The notes under the pieces are model-generated. The model searched no databases. It had not been told where the DNA came from and was given only the letters and a program-made list of their open reading frames with translations. Made by a program: the position numbers and the translations under genes. A stretch of 64,000 nt of DNA from the NCBI GenBank assembly GCA_947503765.1, contig CANNFA010000004.1:248001-312000 (forward strand), written 5' to 3'. This document shows, in pieces, positions 57,860 through 64,000 of the stretch (position 1 is the first letter of the stretch; every line of letters starts with the position of its first letter). This stretch comes from an uncultured Paracoccaceae bacterium (GTDB lineage: Bacteria; Pseudomonadota; Alphaproteobacteria; Rhodobacterales; Rhodobacteraceae).

Positions 57860-57940
57860 GTTCCCGCCCCTTTCGTTCGCGCCCACGCTAGCGGCAGGAT
57901 CCCGCATGGACAATCCCGCCGGCCCGGCCATATTCCCCCC

Positions 57941-59155
57941 ATGGACGTTGTCATCATCGGAGGGGGCCTGAACGGTCCCGCACTCGCGCTGGCGCTTGCA
58001 GGCGTCGGCCTGCGCGCCACCATTGTCGAGCGGCTGGCCGCCGAGGTGCGGCTTGACGCGGGTTTCGACGGGCGCAGCTATGCGCTGACCCATGCCTCGG
58101 CGCGGCTGCTGCGGGCCATCGGCGTCTGGGACGCGGTAGAGGAACACGCCCAGCCGATTCACCAGGTCAAGGTCACCGACGGCCGCGCCGGAGAGGGGGC
58201 ATCACCTCTGATGTTGCTGTTCGACGGTGCCGAACTCGAAGAATGGCCGGTCGGGTATATCGTCGAGGATCGCTATCTGCGCCGCGCCATGCAGGCCGCG
58301 CTGGACGCTGCCGGAAACATCACCCAGATCACCGGCCTCGACGTGACCGGGCATGACGTGACCGATGCCGGCGCAAGTGTAACACTGTCCGATGACAGGA
58401 AAATTTCGGCCAGAATGCTGGTCGGTGCCGATGGCATGCGGTCGCGCACCGCGCAGCGCGCCGGCATTCGCCGGATGGAATGGTCCTACGGGCAAACCTC
58501 GTTCAGCTGCGCCATCGCCCACGAAAAGCCGCATGACGGCATCGCGCACCAGTTCTTCATGCCGCCCGGTCCGCTGGCGCTTCTGCCGCTGCCGGGCAAC
58601 CGCTCGTCGGTCATCTGGACCGAATCCGACCGCGCCGCGCGCCGCATCGCCGCGATGAGCGATGCCGAATACCTGGCCATGCTCGGCCCGCGGATCGGGG
58701 ATTTCCTGGGCGGGTTCGAACTGGCCGGGGGGCGGTTCCAATATCCGGTGCCGCTGTCCATCGCGCACCGTTTCGCCGCGCCGCGCATCGCGCTGATCGG
58801 CGACGCGGCGCACCGGGTGCACCCGCTGGCAGGGCAGGGCCTGAATGCCGGGCTGAAGGATGTGGGCACCCTTGCCGAGGTTCTGACAGAGGCGCATCGG
58901 CGCGGCGAGGATATCGGGCGGCTTGACGTTCTGGAGCGGTTCGAGCGGTGGCGCCGTTTCGACGTGGCGACGCTGGCATTGGCGACGGACAGCGTGAACC
59001 GGCTGTTTTCAAATGATAATCCGATCCTGCGCCTGGCACGCGATATCGGCCTTGGCGTGGTCAGCGGCTGGCCGGGACTGCGCCGCGCGATGATGCGCGA
59101 GGCGGCGGGCGTCACCGGCGACCTGCCCCGGCTGTTGCAGGGCCGGCCGCTTTAG
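57941..59155 (+). CDS. FAD-dependent hydroxylase (UbiH/UbiF/Coq6-type)
   Basis: 404 residues. N-terminal dinucleotide fold 'VVIIGGGLNGPALALALAG', the middle 'LVGADGMRSRTAQRAGI' and 'ALIGDAAHRVHPLAGQGLNAG' match the aromatic hydroxylases of ubiquinone synthesis. It would hydroxylate the benzoquinone ring, but which position cannot be told from sequence. Start at the ATG 57941 in a GC-rich leader. Ends 7 bases before the convergent Trm112-like gene. Confidence 0.93.
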   Translation: MDVVIIGGGLNGPALALALAGVGLRATIVERLAAEVRLDAGFDGRSYALTHASARLLRAIGVWDAVEEHAQPIHQVKVTDGRAGEGASPLMLLFDGAELEEWPVGYIVEDRYLRRAMQAALDAAGNITQITGLDVTGHDVTDAGASVTLSDDRKISARMLVGADGMRSRTAQRAGIRRMEWSYGQTSFSCAIAHEKPHDGIAHQFFMPPGPLALLPLPGNRSSVIWTESDRAARRIAAMSDAEYLAMLGPRIGDFLGGFELAGGRFQYPVPLSIAHRFAAPRIALIGDAAHRVHPLAGQGLNAGLKDVGTLAEVLTEAHRRGEDIGRLDVLERFERWRRFDVATLALATDSVNRLFSNDNPILRLARDIGLGVVSGWPGLRRAMMREAAGVTGDLPRLLQGRPL

Positions 59156-59162
59156 GCGCCGG

Positions 59163-59351
59163 TCATTCCAGCGCGCGTGCCTCGTCGATCAGCATGATCG
59201 GAATGCCGTCGCGGATCGGGAAGGCCAGATGCGCGGCCTTGGAAATGAGTTCCTGGTTCACCGAATCGTAGCTGAGCACCGCATGGGTGCGCGGGCAAAC
59301 CAGTGCCTCCAGCATCTTGCGGTCATAGGTCGGCCTTGCATCGTCGTTCAT
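59163..59351 (-). CDS. Trm112-family small protein
   Basis: 62 residues. '[18 protein letters not shown]' followed by '[20 protein letters not shown]' (in part) matches the Trm112/YcaR family. The family usually has a four-cysteine zinc knuckle, but here only one Cys is seen. Partners are often methyltransferases. The ATG overlaps the stop of the upstream LON-domain gene (ATGA). Confidence 0.92.
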   Translation of the reverse strand: MNDDARPTYDRKMLEALVCPRTHAVLSYDSVNQELISKAAHLAFPIRDGIPIMLIDEARALE

Positions 59352-59992
59352 TGCATCACCTCGTCGGCATTGCCGCCGCGCAGCGAGAACTCGATCAGCG
59401 TAATCAACGTCTCGCGCCGGGTTTGCAGCGATGGCGCCTCAAGCAGCGCCTGCTTGTCCTCCGGCTCGAACGGGCACAGCATCGACAGCGAGTTTATCAG
59501 CATCTCGTCATCGGCGTCACGCATCGCCTCCCAGTCGGTCTTGAGGCTTTCCTCCTCGAAGAACCGGCTGAGCAGGTCCAGAAATTTCGCCCTGTCGAAC
59601 CCGTCGTCATGCTCGGCCCCGCCGAGATCGCGCGCGAAGCCGTCCCATGTCACGTCGCAGCGGCGATACGGGGTGAACCCGTCGATCTCCCGCAGGACGC
59701 GAAAGCGGGAGATGCCGGTGAGCGTGACCATGTAGCGGCCGTCCTCGGTCTCGGAGAAACCGGTCAGCCGCCCGGCACAGCCGATCCGGTGCAACCTGTC
59801 CGCCTCCGCCCCCGGTGCCTCATAGGGTTGCACCATGCCGATCAGGCGATGCTGCGTCTTCAGCGTGTCGTCCAGCATCGCCAGATAGCGCGGCTCGAAG
59901 ATGTGCAGCGGCAGCTTGGCGCGGGGCAGCAAGAGCGCCCCGGGAAGCGGGAACACCGGGATCGTGTCGGGCAGGTCGGCTGCGGGGAACAT
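59348..59992 (-). CDS. LON-substrate-binding-domain protein
   Basis: 214 residues, only the N-terminal (PUA-like) domain of Lon proteases with no ATPase or protease part. '[26 protein letters not shown]' (in part) and '[21 protein letters not shown]' (in part) are characteristic. Its function is not known; it sits between a thioredoxin-TPR gene and a Trm112 gene, with 26 bases to the former. Confidence 0.92.
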   Translation of the reverse strand: MFPAADLPDTIPVFPLPGALLLPRAKLPLHIFEPRYLAMLDDTLKTQHRLIGMVQPYEAPGAEADRLHRIGCAGRLTGFSETEDGRYMVTLTGISRFRVLREIDGFTPYRRCDVTWDGFARDLGGAEHDDGFDRAKFLDLLSRFFEEESLKTDWEAMRDADDEMLINSLSMLCPFEPEDKQALLEAPSLQTRRETLITLIEFSLRGGNADEVMQ

Positions 59993-60018
59993 TCCCGGAA
60001 GGTAGTCCGTGGTGCCGG

Positions 60019-60945
60019 TCAGGCAAATATCATCGACGACAGTTTCCTGCGACCGTTCAGCGCGATCGGATCCTGCGGTTTCAGCGCCTCGAAAATGGTG
60101 AAGAGCTGCGTCTTGGCGGCGGCGTCGTTCCAGTCGCGGTCGCGGCGGAACAGCTCCAGCAGCTCGTCCACCGCGCTTTCGACATCGCCCTTGGCATACA
60201 GCGCCTTGGCCAGGTCGAGCCGCGCCTGATGATCGTCCGGGTCCGCCTCTGTCCGGGCCTTAAGCTCGTCCACGGGGCCGGCGTTCTCGGCCTGGCGGGC
60301 CAGCTGGATCTGGGCGTGGGCCGCTTCCAGCTCGGGCGTCTCGCTGATCGCGGCGGGGGCGCCGTTCAGCACCGCTTCCGCCTGCTCCAGCTCGCCCATG
60401 GCGACATGGGCGCGGACCATCCCGCCATAGGCGGCGGCGTTTTCGGGTTCTTCGCCAAGGATCGCGGCAAAGGTCTGCGCGGCATCGGTGGCGGCGCCGT
60501 CGGTCAGCATCTGCTCGGCGGCTTCGATCGCCTCGGCCAGACCGCCATCGCCGCCCATCCCCGCGATGCGGTCGATGAACGCCGCGATCTCGGATTGCGG
60601 CACCGCGCCCTGGAACATGTCCACCGGCCGGCCGTCGACAAAGGCGACGACCGTCGGAATGGATTGCAGCGGCAGACCCTGCTGCGCCAGCGTGGCGGCA
60701 AGGCGCTGGTTCTCGTCCACGTTCAGCTTGGCCATGCGGACCTTGCCGCGCGCCTGGGTGACCGCTGTCTCGAGCATAGGGCCAAGCGTCTTGCACGGCC
60801 CGCACCAAGGCGCCCAGAAGTCGACGATGACCGGAACCTCCTTGGAGGCTTCCATGACGTCGGCCACGAAGGTCTCTTCGGTCACGTCCTTGATCAGGTC
60901 GGCGGTGTTTGCGGCGGTGTCGGTATTCTGGCCCAGTTCCAGCAT
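60019..60945 (-). CDS. Thioredoxin-TPR protein (CnoX/YbbN-like)
   Basis: 308 residues. The thioredoxin domain (~1-125) has the active site 'FWAPWCGPCKTLGPMLE' with both cysteines (48, 51). The C-terminal ~170 residues are TPR-like helices. In Caulobacter the CnoX form with an active CGPC site works with chaperones during stress. No signal peptide, so cytoplasmic. Sits just before the LON-domain gene on the same strand. Confidence 0.92.
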   Translation of the reverse strand: MLELGQNTDTAANTADLIKDVTEETFVADVMEASKEVPVIVDFWAPWCGPCKTLGPMLETAVTQARGKVRMAKLNVDENQRLAATLAQQGLPLQSIPTVVAFVDGRPVDMFQGAVPQSEIAAFIDRIAGMGGDGGLAEAIEAAEQMLTDGAATDAAQTFAAILGEEPENAAAYGGMVRAHVAMGELEQAEAVLNGAPAAISETPELEAAHAQIQLARQAENAGPVDELKARTEADPDDHQARLDLAKALYAKGDVESAVDELLELFRRDRDWNDAAAKTQLFTIFEALKPQDPIALNGRRKLSSMIFA

Positions 60946-61021
60946 GGCGGGTGTCCCATCTAAACGGCGTCTGTTGCTGGATTAGATGGAGTAACCGGCG
61001 CGCTCTTGCAAGGGCGACGCC

Positions 61022-61810
61022 CTACAGATCGAAGGTGGCGAAGACCGGCGCATGATCCGAGGGCTGCGGCCAGCCCCGCACCGCGCGCAGAATGCGGCTG
61101 GAATGGGCGGCGTTCGCGATGTCGGGCGTGGCCCAGACATGATCGAGCCGGCGGCCCTTGTCGGCGGCATCCCAGTCGGGCGACCGGTAGGACCACCACG
61201 AATAAAGCTGACCCTCCGGGATGTCCTGCCGGGTGACATCGACCCAGCCGCCGGCATCCTGGGTCTCGCCCAGATGCTCGACCTCGATCGGCGTATGGCT
61301 GACCACCTTGAGAAGCTGCTTGTGCGACCAGACGTCATCCTCGCGCGGGGCGATGTTCAGATCGCCGACAAGGATCGCCCGCTCGGGCCGCTCGGCATGG
61401 AACCAGTCGCGCATTTCGGTCAGGTAGTCGAGCTTCTGGCCGAATTTCTCGTTCACCGCGCGGTCCGGCTTGTCGCCGCCGGCGGGGACATAGAAATTGT
61501 GGATCGTGACACCGTTTTCCAGCCGCACGGCCACGTGCCTTGCATGGCCGAGACCGGCAAAATCGCGGTCTCCGACATCCTCGATCGGCAGGCGCGACAG
61601 GATCGCGACGCCGTTATACCCCTTCTGGCCGCGTGCGGCGACATGGGCGTAGCCGGCGGCGCGGAACGCCTCGAGCGGCATCTTTTCCACCGGGCTCTTG
61701 CATTCCTGAAGGCACAGGATGTCGGGCGCTTCCTCGGCCAGCAGGCGGCTGACAAGCGGCTCGCGCAGGCGGACGGAATTGATGTTCCAGGTGGCGATGG
61801 TGAAGGGCAT
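61022..61810 (-). CDS. xth: Exodeoxyribonuclease III
   Basis: 262 residues, EEP-fold nuclease. 'TIATWNINSVRLREPLVSRLL' at the start, then 'DILCLQECKS' with the catalytic Glu, 'AILVGDLNIAPREDDVW' with Asp and Asn, and 'GRRLDHVWATPDI' followed by 'QPSDHAPVFATFDL' with the final Asp-His pair. An AP-endonuclease/3' exonuclease for base-excision repair. Confidence 0.95.
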   Translation of the reverse strand: MPFTIATWNINSVRLREPLVSRLLAEEAPDILCLQECKSPVEKMPLEAFRAAGYAHVAARGQKGYNGVAILSRLPIEDVGDRDFAGLGHARHVAVRLENGVTIHNFYVPAGGDKPDRAVNEKFGQKLDYLTEMRDWFHAERPERAILVGDLNIAPREDDVWSHKQLLKVVSHTPIEVEHLGETQDAGGWVDVTRQDIPEGQLYSWWSYRSPDWDAADKGRRLDHVWATPDIANAAHSSRILRAVRGWPQPSDHAPVFATFDL

Positions 61811-62110
61811 GACGGCTCCGGTTCCGGGTCGGGCGGACGATAGGGGGAATGCCGCGCGGTCTCAAGGCGATGGGCCGGTACTTAATTTAGAGAACGTATA
61901 ATGCACCCGAAATGCGCTTCGTTTCAGTCTGGCGCGGGGTCAAGGCCGAAGGCCGCCGCGCCATCGACTGGCCGTCCGGCGGCCTGTCGATTTGGTGAAG
62001 CCAGATCAACGATTTGATGTACTTCGGATTTGGCTCATATAAAGCGCCGGGTTGAGAGTTCGGATCGACAGTCCCCGGCCAGTCGATGGCGCGGCTCCAT
62101 GACCAATTCC
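61811..62110. other. Gene-free spacer with an 18-bp inverted repeat
   Basis: 300 bases between xth and a lipoprotein gene, both leftward. No credible gene is seen. It holds an exact 18-bp inverted repeat at 61956-61973 and 62077-62094 around a 103-base centre. A TGTCGAT/ATCGACA pair lies just inside the arms (61992-61998 and 62064-62070) and the A/T-rich middle can also pair partly. The xth promoter must lie at its left end. Confidence 0.55.
61956..62094. repeat. Inverted-repeat element (18-bp exact arms)
   Basis: Arms at 61956-61973 and 62077-62094 are exact reverse complements. Further inside, shorter complementary pieces extend the pairing. It could be a small MITE-like element, a structured RNA, or a relic of an insertion. 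Confidence 0.5.
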
Positions 62111-62572
62111 TCAGCGCAGCCCCGTCTCCTCCAGCAAGCCGCGCCGCTTCGCCTCGTAATAGTAGCCGCGCGCGTACCAGCTCACGGCCTTGTCGCGATT
62201 GCCGTCAGACACCATCCAGGCGCCGCGCAGGTATTTCACCGCGTATTTCAGGTTGGTTTCCGCATCCAGAAGCCCCTCGGGCGGGCCGCGATAGCCCATC
62301 GTGCGCGCCGTGGTCGGATGGATCTGCATCAGCCCCATATACGGGCCGTTCCGCGCGCCGGGCCGATAGGTGCTTTCGCGTTGCACGACGCGGTGCACCA
62401 GGTCGCGCGGCACGTCGTAGAGATCCGCGTACTTGTTGATCAGCAGGCGCAATTCGCGCGTCTCGCCGGCATGCAACCCGCCGGTATCGCGCATGGGCGC
62501 GGCGCGCTCGCGCTGTCCGCAGGCGGCGAGGATCAGGCAGACGGCAAGAAGCGCCCAGCGTGCCATTGTCAT
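62111..62572 (-). CDS. Lytic transglycosylase lipoprotein (SLT domain)
   Basis: 153 residues. A lipobox 'LAAC' at ~15-18 marks a lipoprotein. The lysozyme-like domain shows 'VHRVVQRESTYRPGARNGPY' with the catalytic Glu, 'GLMQIHPTTARTMGY' and 'NLKYAVKYLRGAW'. A small peptidoglycan-cleaving enzyme of family 1. Start at 62572; ATGs at 62581 and 62566 are close alternatives. Confidence 0.92.
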   Translation of the reverse strand: MTMARWALLAVCLILAACGQRERAAPMRDTGGLHAGETRELRLLINKYADLYDVPRDLVHRVVQRESTYRPGARNGPYMGLMQIHPTTARTMGYRGPPEGLLDAETNLKYAVKYLRGAWMVSDGNRDKAVSWYARGYYYEAKRRGLLEETGLR

Positions 62573-62716
62573 GTGTCCCATCGTTCTGTCGGGCCAGAGT
62601 TTACCCGACCCGAAGTGCCCGAAAAAGCCCGCAGCGGTGCAAGTGGCGGCGCGGCGCCGATGAACTTGACCGGTGTGGCGGGCATGCCATCATGCACCGA
62701 TCCCCGAAGCGGAGCG

Positions 62717-63232
62717 ATGCGGAGTGTCATGCTGCGCCTGATCGGCCTTTTCATCCTGCTGGCAAGCGCCCCCGCCCAGGCGGACGGGTGGGAGACGTTC
62801 AGCCACGACATGGGCAACGGCGCCGCGGTCTGCCCCTATGATGACGCGGAAAGCGGGCGGTTCTTCTGTTTCGCGCTGGCCTGCCCGCCGGGCGGCGGGG
62901 CGCCGATGATCCGGGTCACGTTCTCCGGCAGCGCCATCGGGCAACCCTCGGCACCGCTATCGGTTCGGGTGGACGGGAAGATCGTGTCGCGCCTGTTCCT
63001 GACCCGCCTGCGCGAGCCGGACGGCGAAGGCGATTACGGAACGCCGGTCGACCCGGTGCGCGATGCCGCGCTGATCGAGGCGCTGAAGACCGGACGCCGG
63101 GCCACCATCGTGTTCGGGATCGGATTGCAGGCGGTGGTCGAACCGATCTCGCTCAGCGGCTCGCATGCGGCACTGGATGCGGTGCCGGATCTGTGCGGCG
63201 CGGTGCTGCTGGCGGCACCGCAGGACGATTGA
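62717..63232 (+). CDS. Secreted hypothetical protein
   Basis: 171 residues, not recognised. Signal peptide (~1-22, 'LIGLFILLASAPAQA'), then a beta-rich domain with cysteines near 38, 50, 55 and 161 that could form two disulfides. 'RRATIVFGIGLQAVVEPISLSGSHAALD' (in part) looks like the closing strands. Probably periplasmic. The start was placed at the ATG 62717; 62729 is possible. Divergent from the SLT lipoprotein. Confidence 0.75.
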   Translation: MRSVMLRLIGLFILLASAPAQADGWETFSHDMGNGAAVCPYDDAESGRFFCFALACPPGGGAPMIRVTFSGSAIGQPSAPLSVRVDGKIVSRLFLTRLREPDGEGDYGTPVDPVRDAALIEALKTGRRATIVFGIGLQAVVEPISLSGSHAALDAVPDLCGAVLLAAPQDD

Positions 63233-63285
63233 GCGCCAGGAACTTGCGCTGGCGCATTGGGGCCGGGAAGGCGCGCGGGCCGATC

Positions 63286-63314
63286 AAAAAAGGCCCCGGC
63301 ACGAAGCCGGGGCC
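63286..63314 (-). terminator. Intrinsic terminator of the response regulator gene
   Basis: GGCCCCGGC (63292-63300) and GCCGGGGCC (63306-63314) form a 9-bp stem with a 5-base loop. On the minus strand it is followed by a run of six T. It lies about 110 bases after the stop of the leftward regulator gene. Confidence 0.8.
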
Positions 63315-63423
63315 AGTCCAACAGGGAGGGTTGCATGTCTATGTCCGGACATGCACGGATCTCGTTCATTTTTACCTGACCGCGCCATGCCGCTTTGACA
63401 TGGATCAGATGGGTCGAACTATT

Positions 63424-64000
63424 TCACGCCACCAGCCTGTAGCCACCGCTTTCGGTCACCAGAAGCCGCGCATTCGAAGGGTCGGGCTCTATCTTCTGGC
63501 GCAGCCGGTAGATGTGGGTTTCAAGCGTGTGGGTCGTCACGCCGGCATTGTACCCCCAGACCTCGTGCAGCAGCACGTCGCGCGCCACCACGCCCTCGGC
63601 CGAGCGGTAGAGGAATTTCAGGATGTTGGTTTCCTTTTCGGTCAGTCGGATCTTGCGGTCCTCGTCGGTGATCAGCATCTTCATCGCCGGCTTGAACGTG
63701 TAGGGGCCAAGCCGGAACACCGCATCCTCGGATTGCTCGTGCTGGCGCAACTGGGCGCGGATCCGGGCAAGCAGGACGGGAAACTTGAAGGGCTTGGTCA
63801 CGTAATCGTTCGCGCCCGCGTCGAGCCCCAGGATCGTGTCGCTGTCGCTGTCATGCCCGGTCAGCATGATCACCGGGCACTTGACCCCCTGCTTGCGCAT
63901 CAGGCGGCAAAGCTCGCGGCCATCCGTGTCGGGCAGCCCGACATCCAGGATCACCAGGTCGAACAGCCCCGCCTTCACCTTTTCCATCGCATCATGGCCT
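63424..64000 (-). CDS. OmpR-family response regulator (5' partial)
   Basis: The gene runs off the right edge, so the first ~40 residues are missing; the ATG at 63987 is internal. The receiver domain keeps the phospho-acceptor Asp in 'FDLVILDVGLPDTDG', Thr in 'VIMLTGHDSD' and Lys in 'YVTKPFKFP'. The winged helix has 'IRLTEKETNILKFLYRSAEG' and ends 'HIYRLRQKIEPDPSNARLLVTE' (in part). It resembles conserved alphaproteobacterial regulators such as CenR, but the missing N terminus and kinase prevent a firm name. Confidence 0.88.
   Translation of the reverse strand, partial: GHDAMEKVKAGLFDLVILDVGLPDTDGRELCRLMRKQGVKCPVIMLTGHDSDSDTILGLDAGANDYVTKPFKFPVLLARIRAQLRQHEQSEDAVFRLGPYTFKPAMKMLITDEDRKIRLTEKETNILKFLYRSAEGVVARDVLLHEVWGYNAGVTTHTLETHIYRLRQKIEPDPSNARLLVTESGGYRLVA

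Overview
The window is a high-GC chromosomal segment of an alphaproteobacterium, most likely a Rhodobacteraceae (Roseobacter/Rhodobacter-type) bacterium. Support comes from the petP-petR regulator pair beside ilvE, an alphaproteobacterial flagellar set with flaF, flbT, a MotE-like gene and a DUF1217-type gene, CtrA-like boxes of the form TTAA-N7-TTAA, and many start/stop overlaps (ATGA, GTGA, TGATG). I saw no rRNA, tRNA, CRISPR array, prophage or intact insertion sequence.

Layout. 1-6.1 kb: the 3' part of a PstS-like/OmpA fusion gene, then leftward radC, dxs, ispA, xseB and a histone-deacetylase-like gene; the last three are translationally coupled to one another. 6.1-13.4 kb: mixed housekeeping genes (a secreted protein, petR/petP, ilvE, a DMT transporter, queG, a GST, mtgA). 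13.5-20.5 kb: glutamate synthase in the unusual order gltD - hydrolase-fold gene - 62-codon gene - gltB. 20.7-21.6 kb: uppP.

21.6-47.7 kb is one large flagellar locus in several opposed units: flgD/fliK leftward; rod-binding flgJ, an flgN-like gene, flagellin, flaF, flbT and a DUF1217-type gene rightward; fliI leftward; flgBC-fliEQ-flgFGAH-fliL2 rightward; a leftward block of about 10 kb from fliL through motE-like, motA, an 801-residue periplasmic protein of unknown function, a lytic transglycosylase, flhA, fliR and flhB to a fliJ-like gene; then fliF-fliH-fliN-fliP rightward. Together these give the export gate and ATPase, rod, L-ring, MS-ring, filament and part of the motor. No flgE, flgI, flgK, flgL, fliG, fliM or motB lies in the window, so they must be elsewhere if the flagellum is functional.

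47.7-64 kb: housekeeping genes again (RluA-type pseudouridine synthase, free methionine-R-sulfoxide reductase, an RsbV/RsbW-like partner-switch pair, rhodanese, hspQ, lolA, ftsK, a DapC-like aminotransferase, an amidase, a UbiH-type hydroxylase, Trm112-like, LON-domain and thioredoxin-TPR genes, exonuclease III, two lytic-transglycosylase lipoproteins), ending in an OmpR-family response regulator cut by the window edge.

Most distinctive signals: a perfect CtrA-type box before radC; the motA-coupled 801-residue protein; a hydrolase-fold protein with Ala at the nucleophile position plus a small coupled gene inside the glt operon; two hairpins in the flagellin leader; a secreted-protein gene that reads into an intergenic hairpin element; and an unexplained 300-base spacer with an exact 18-bp inverted repeat.
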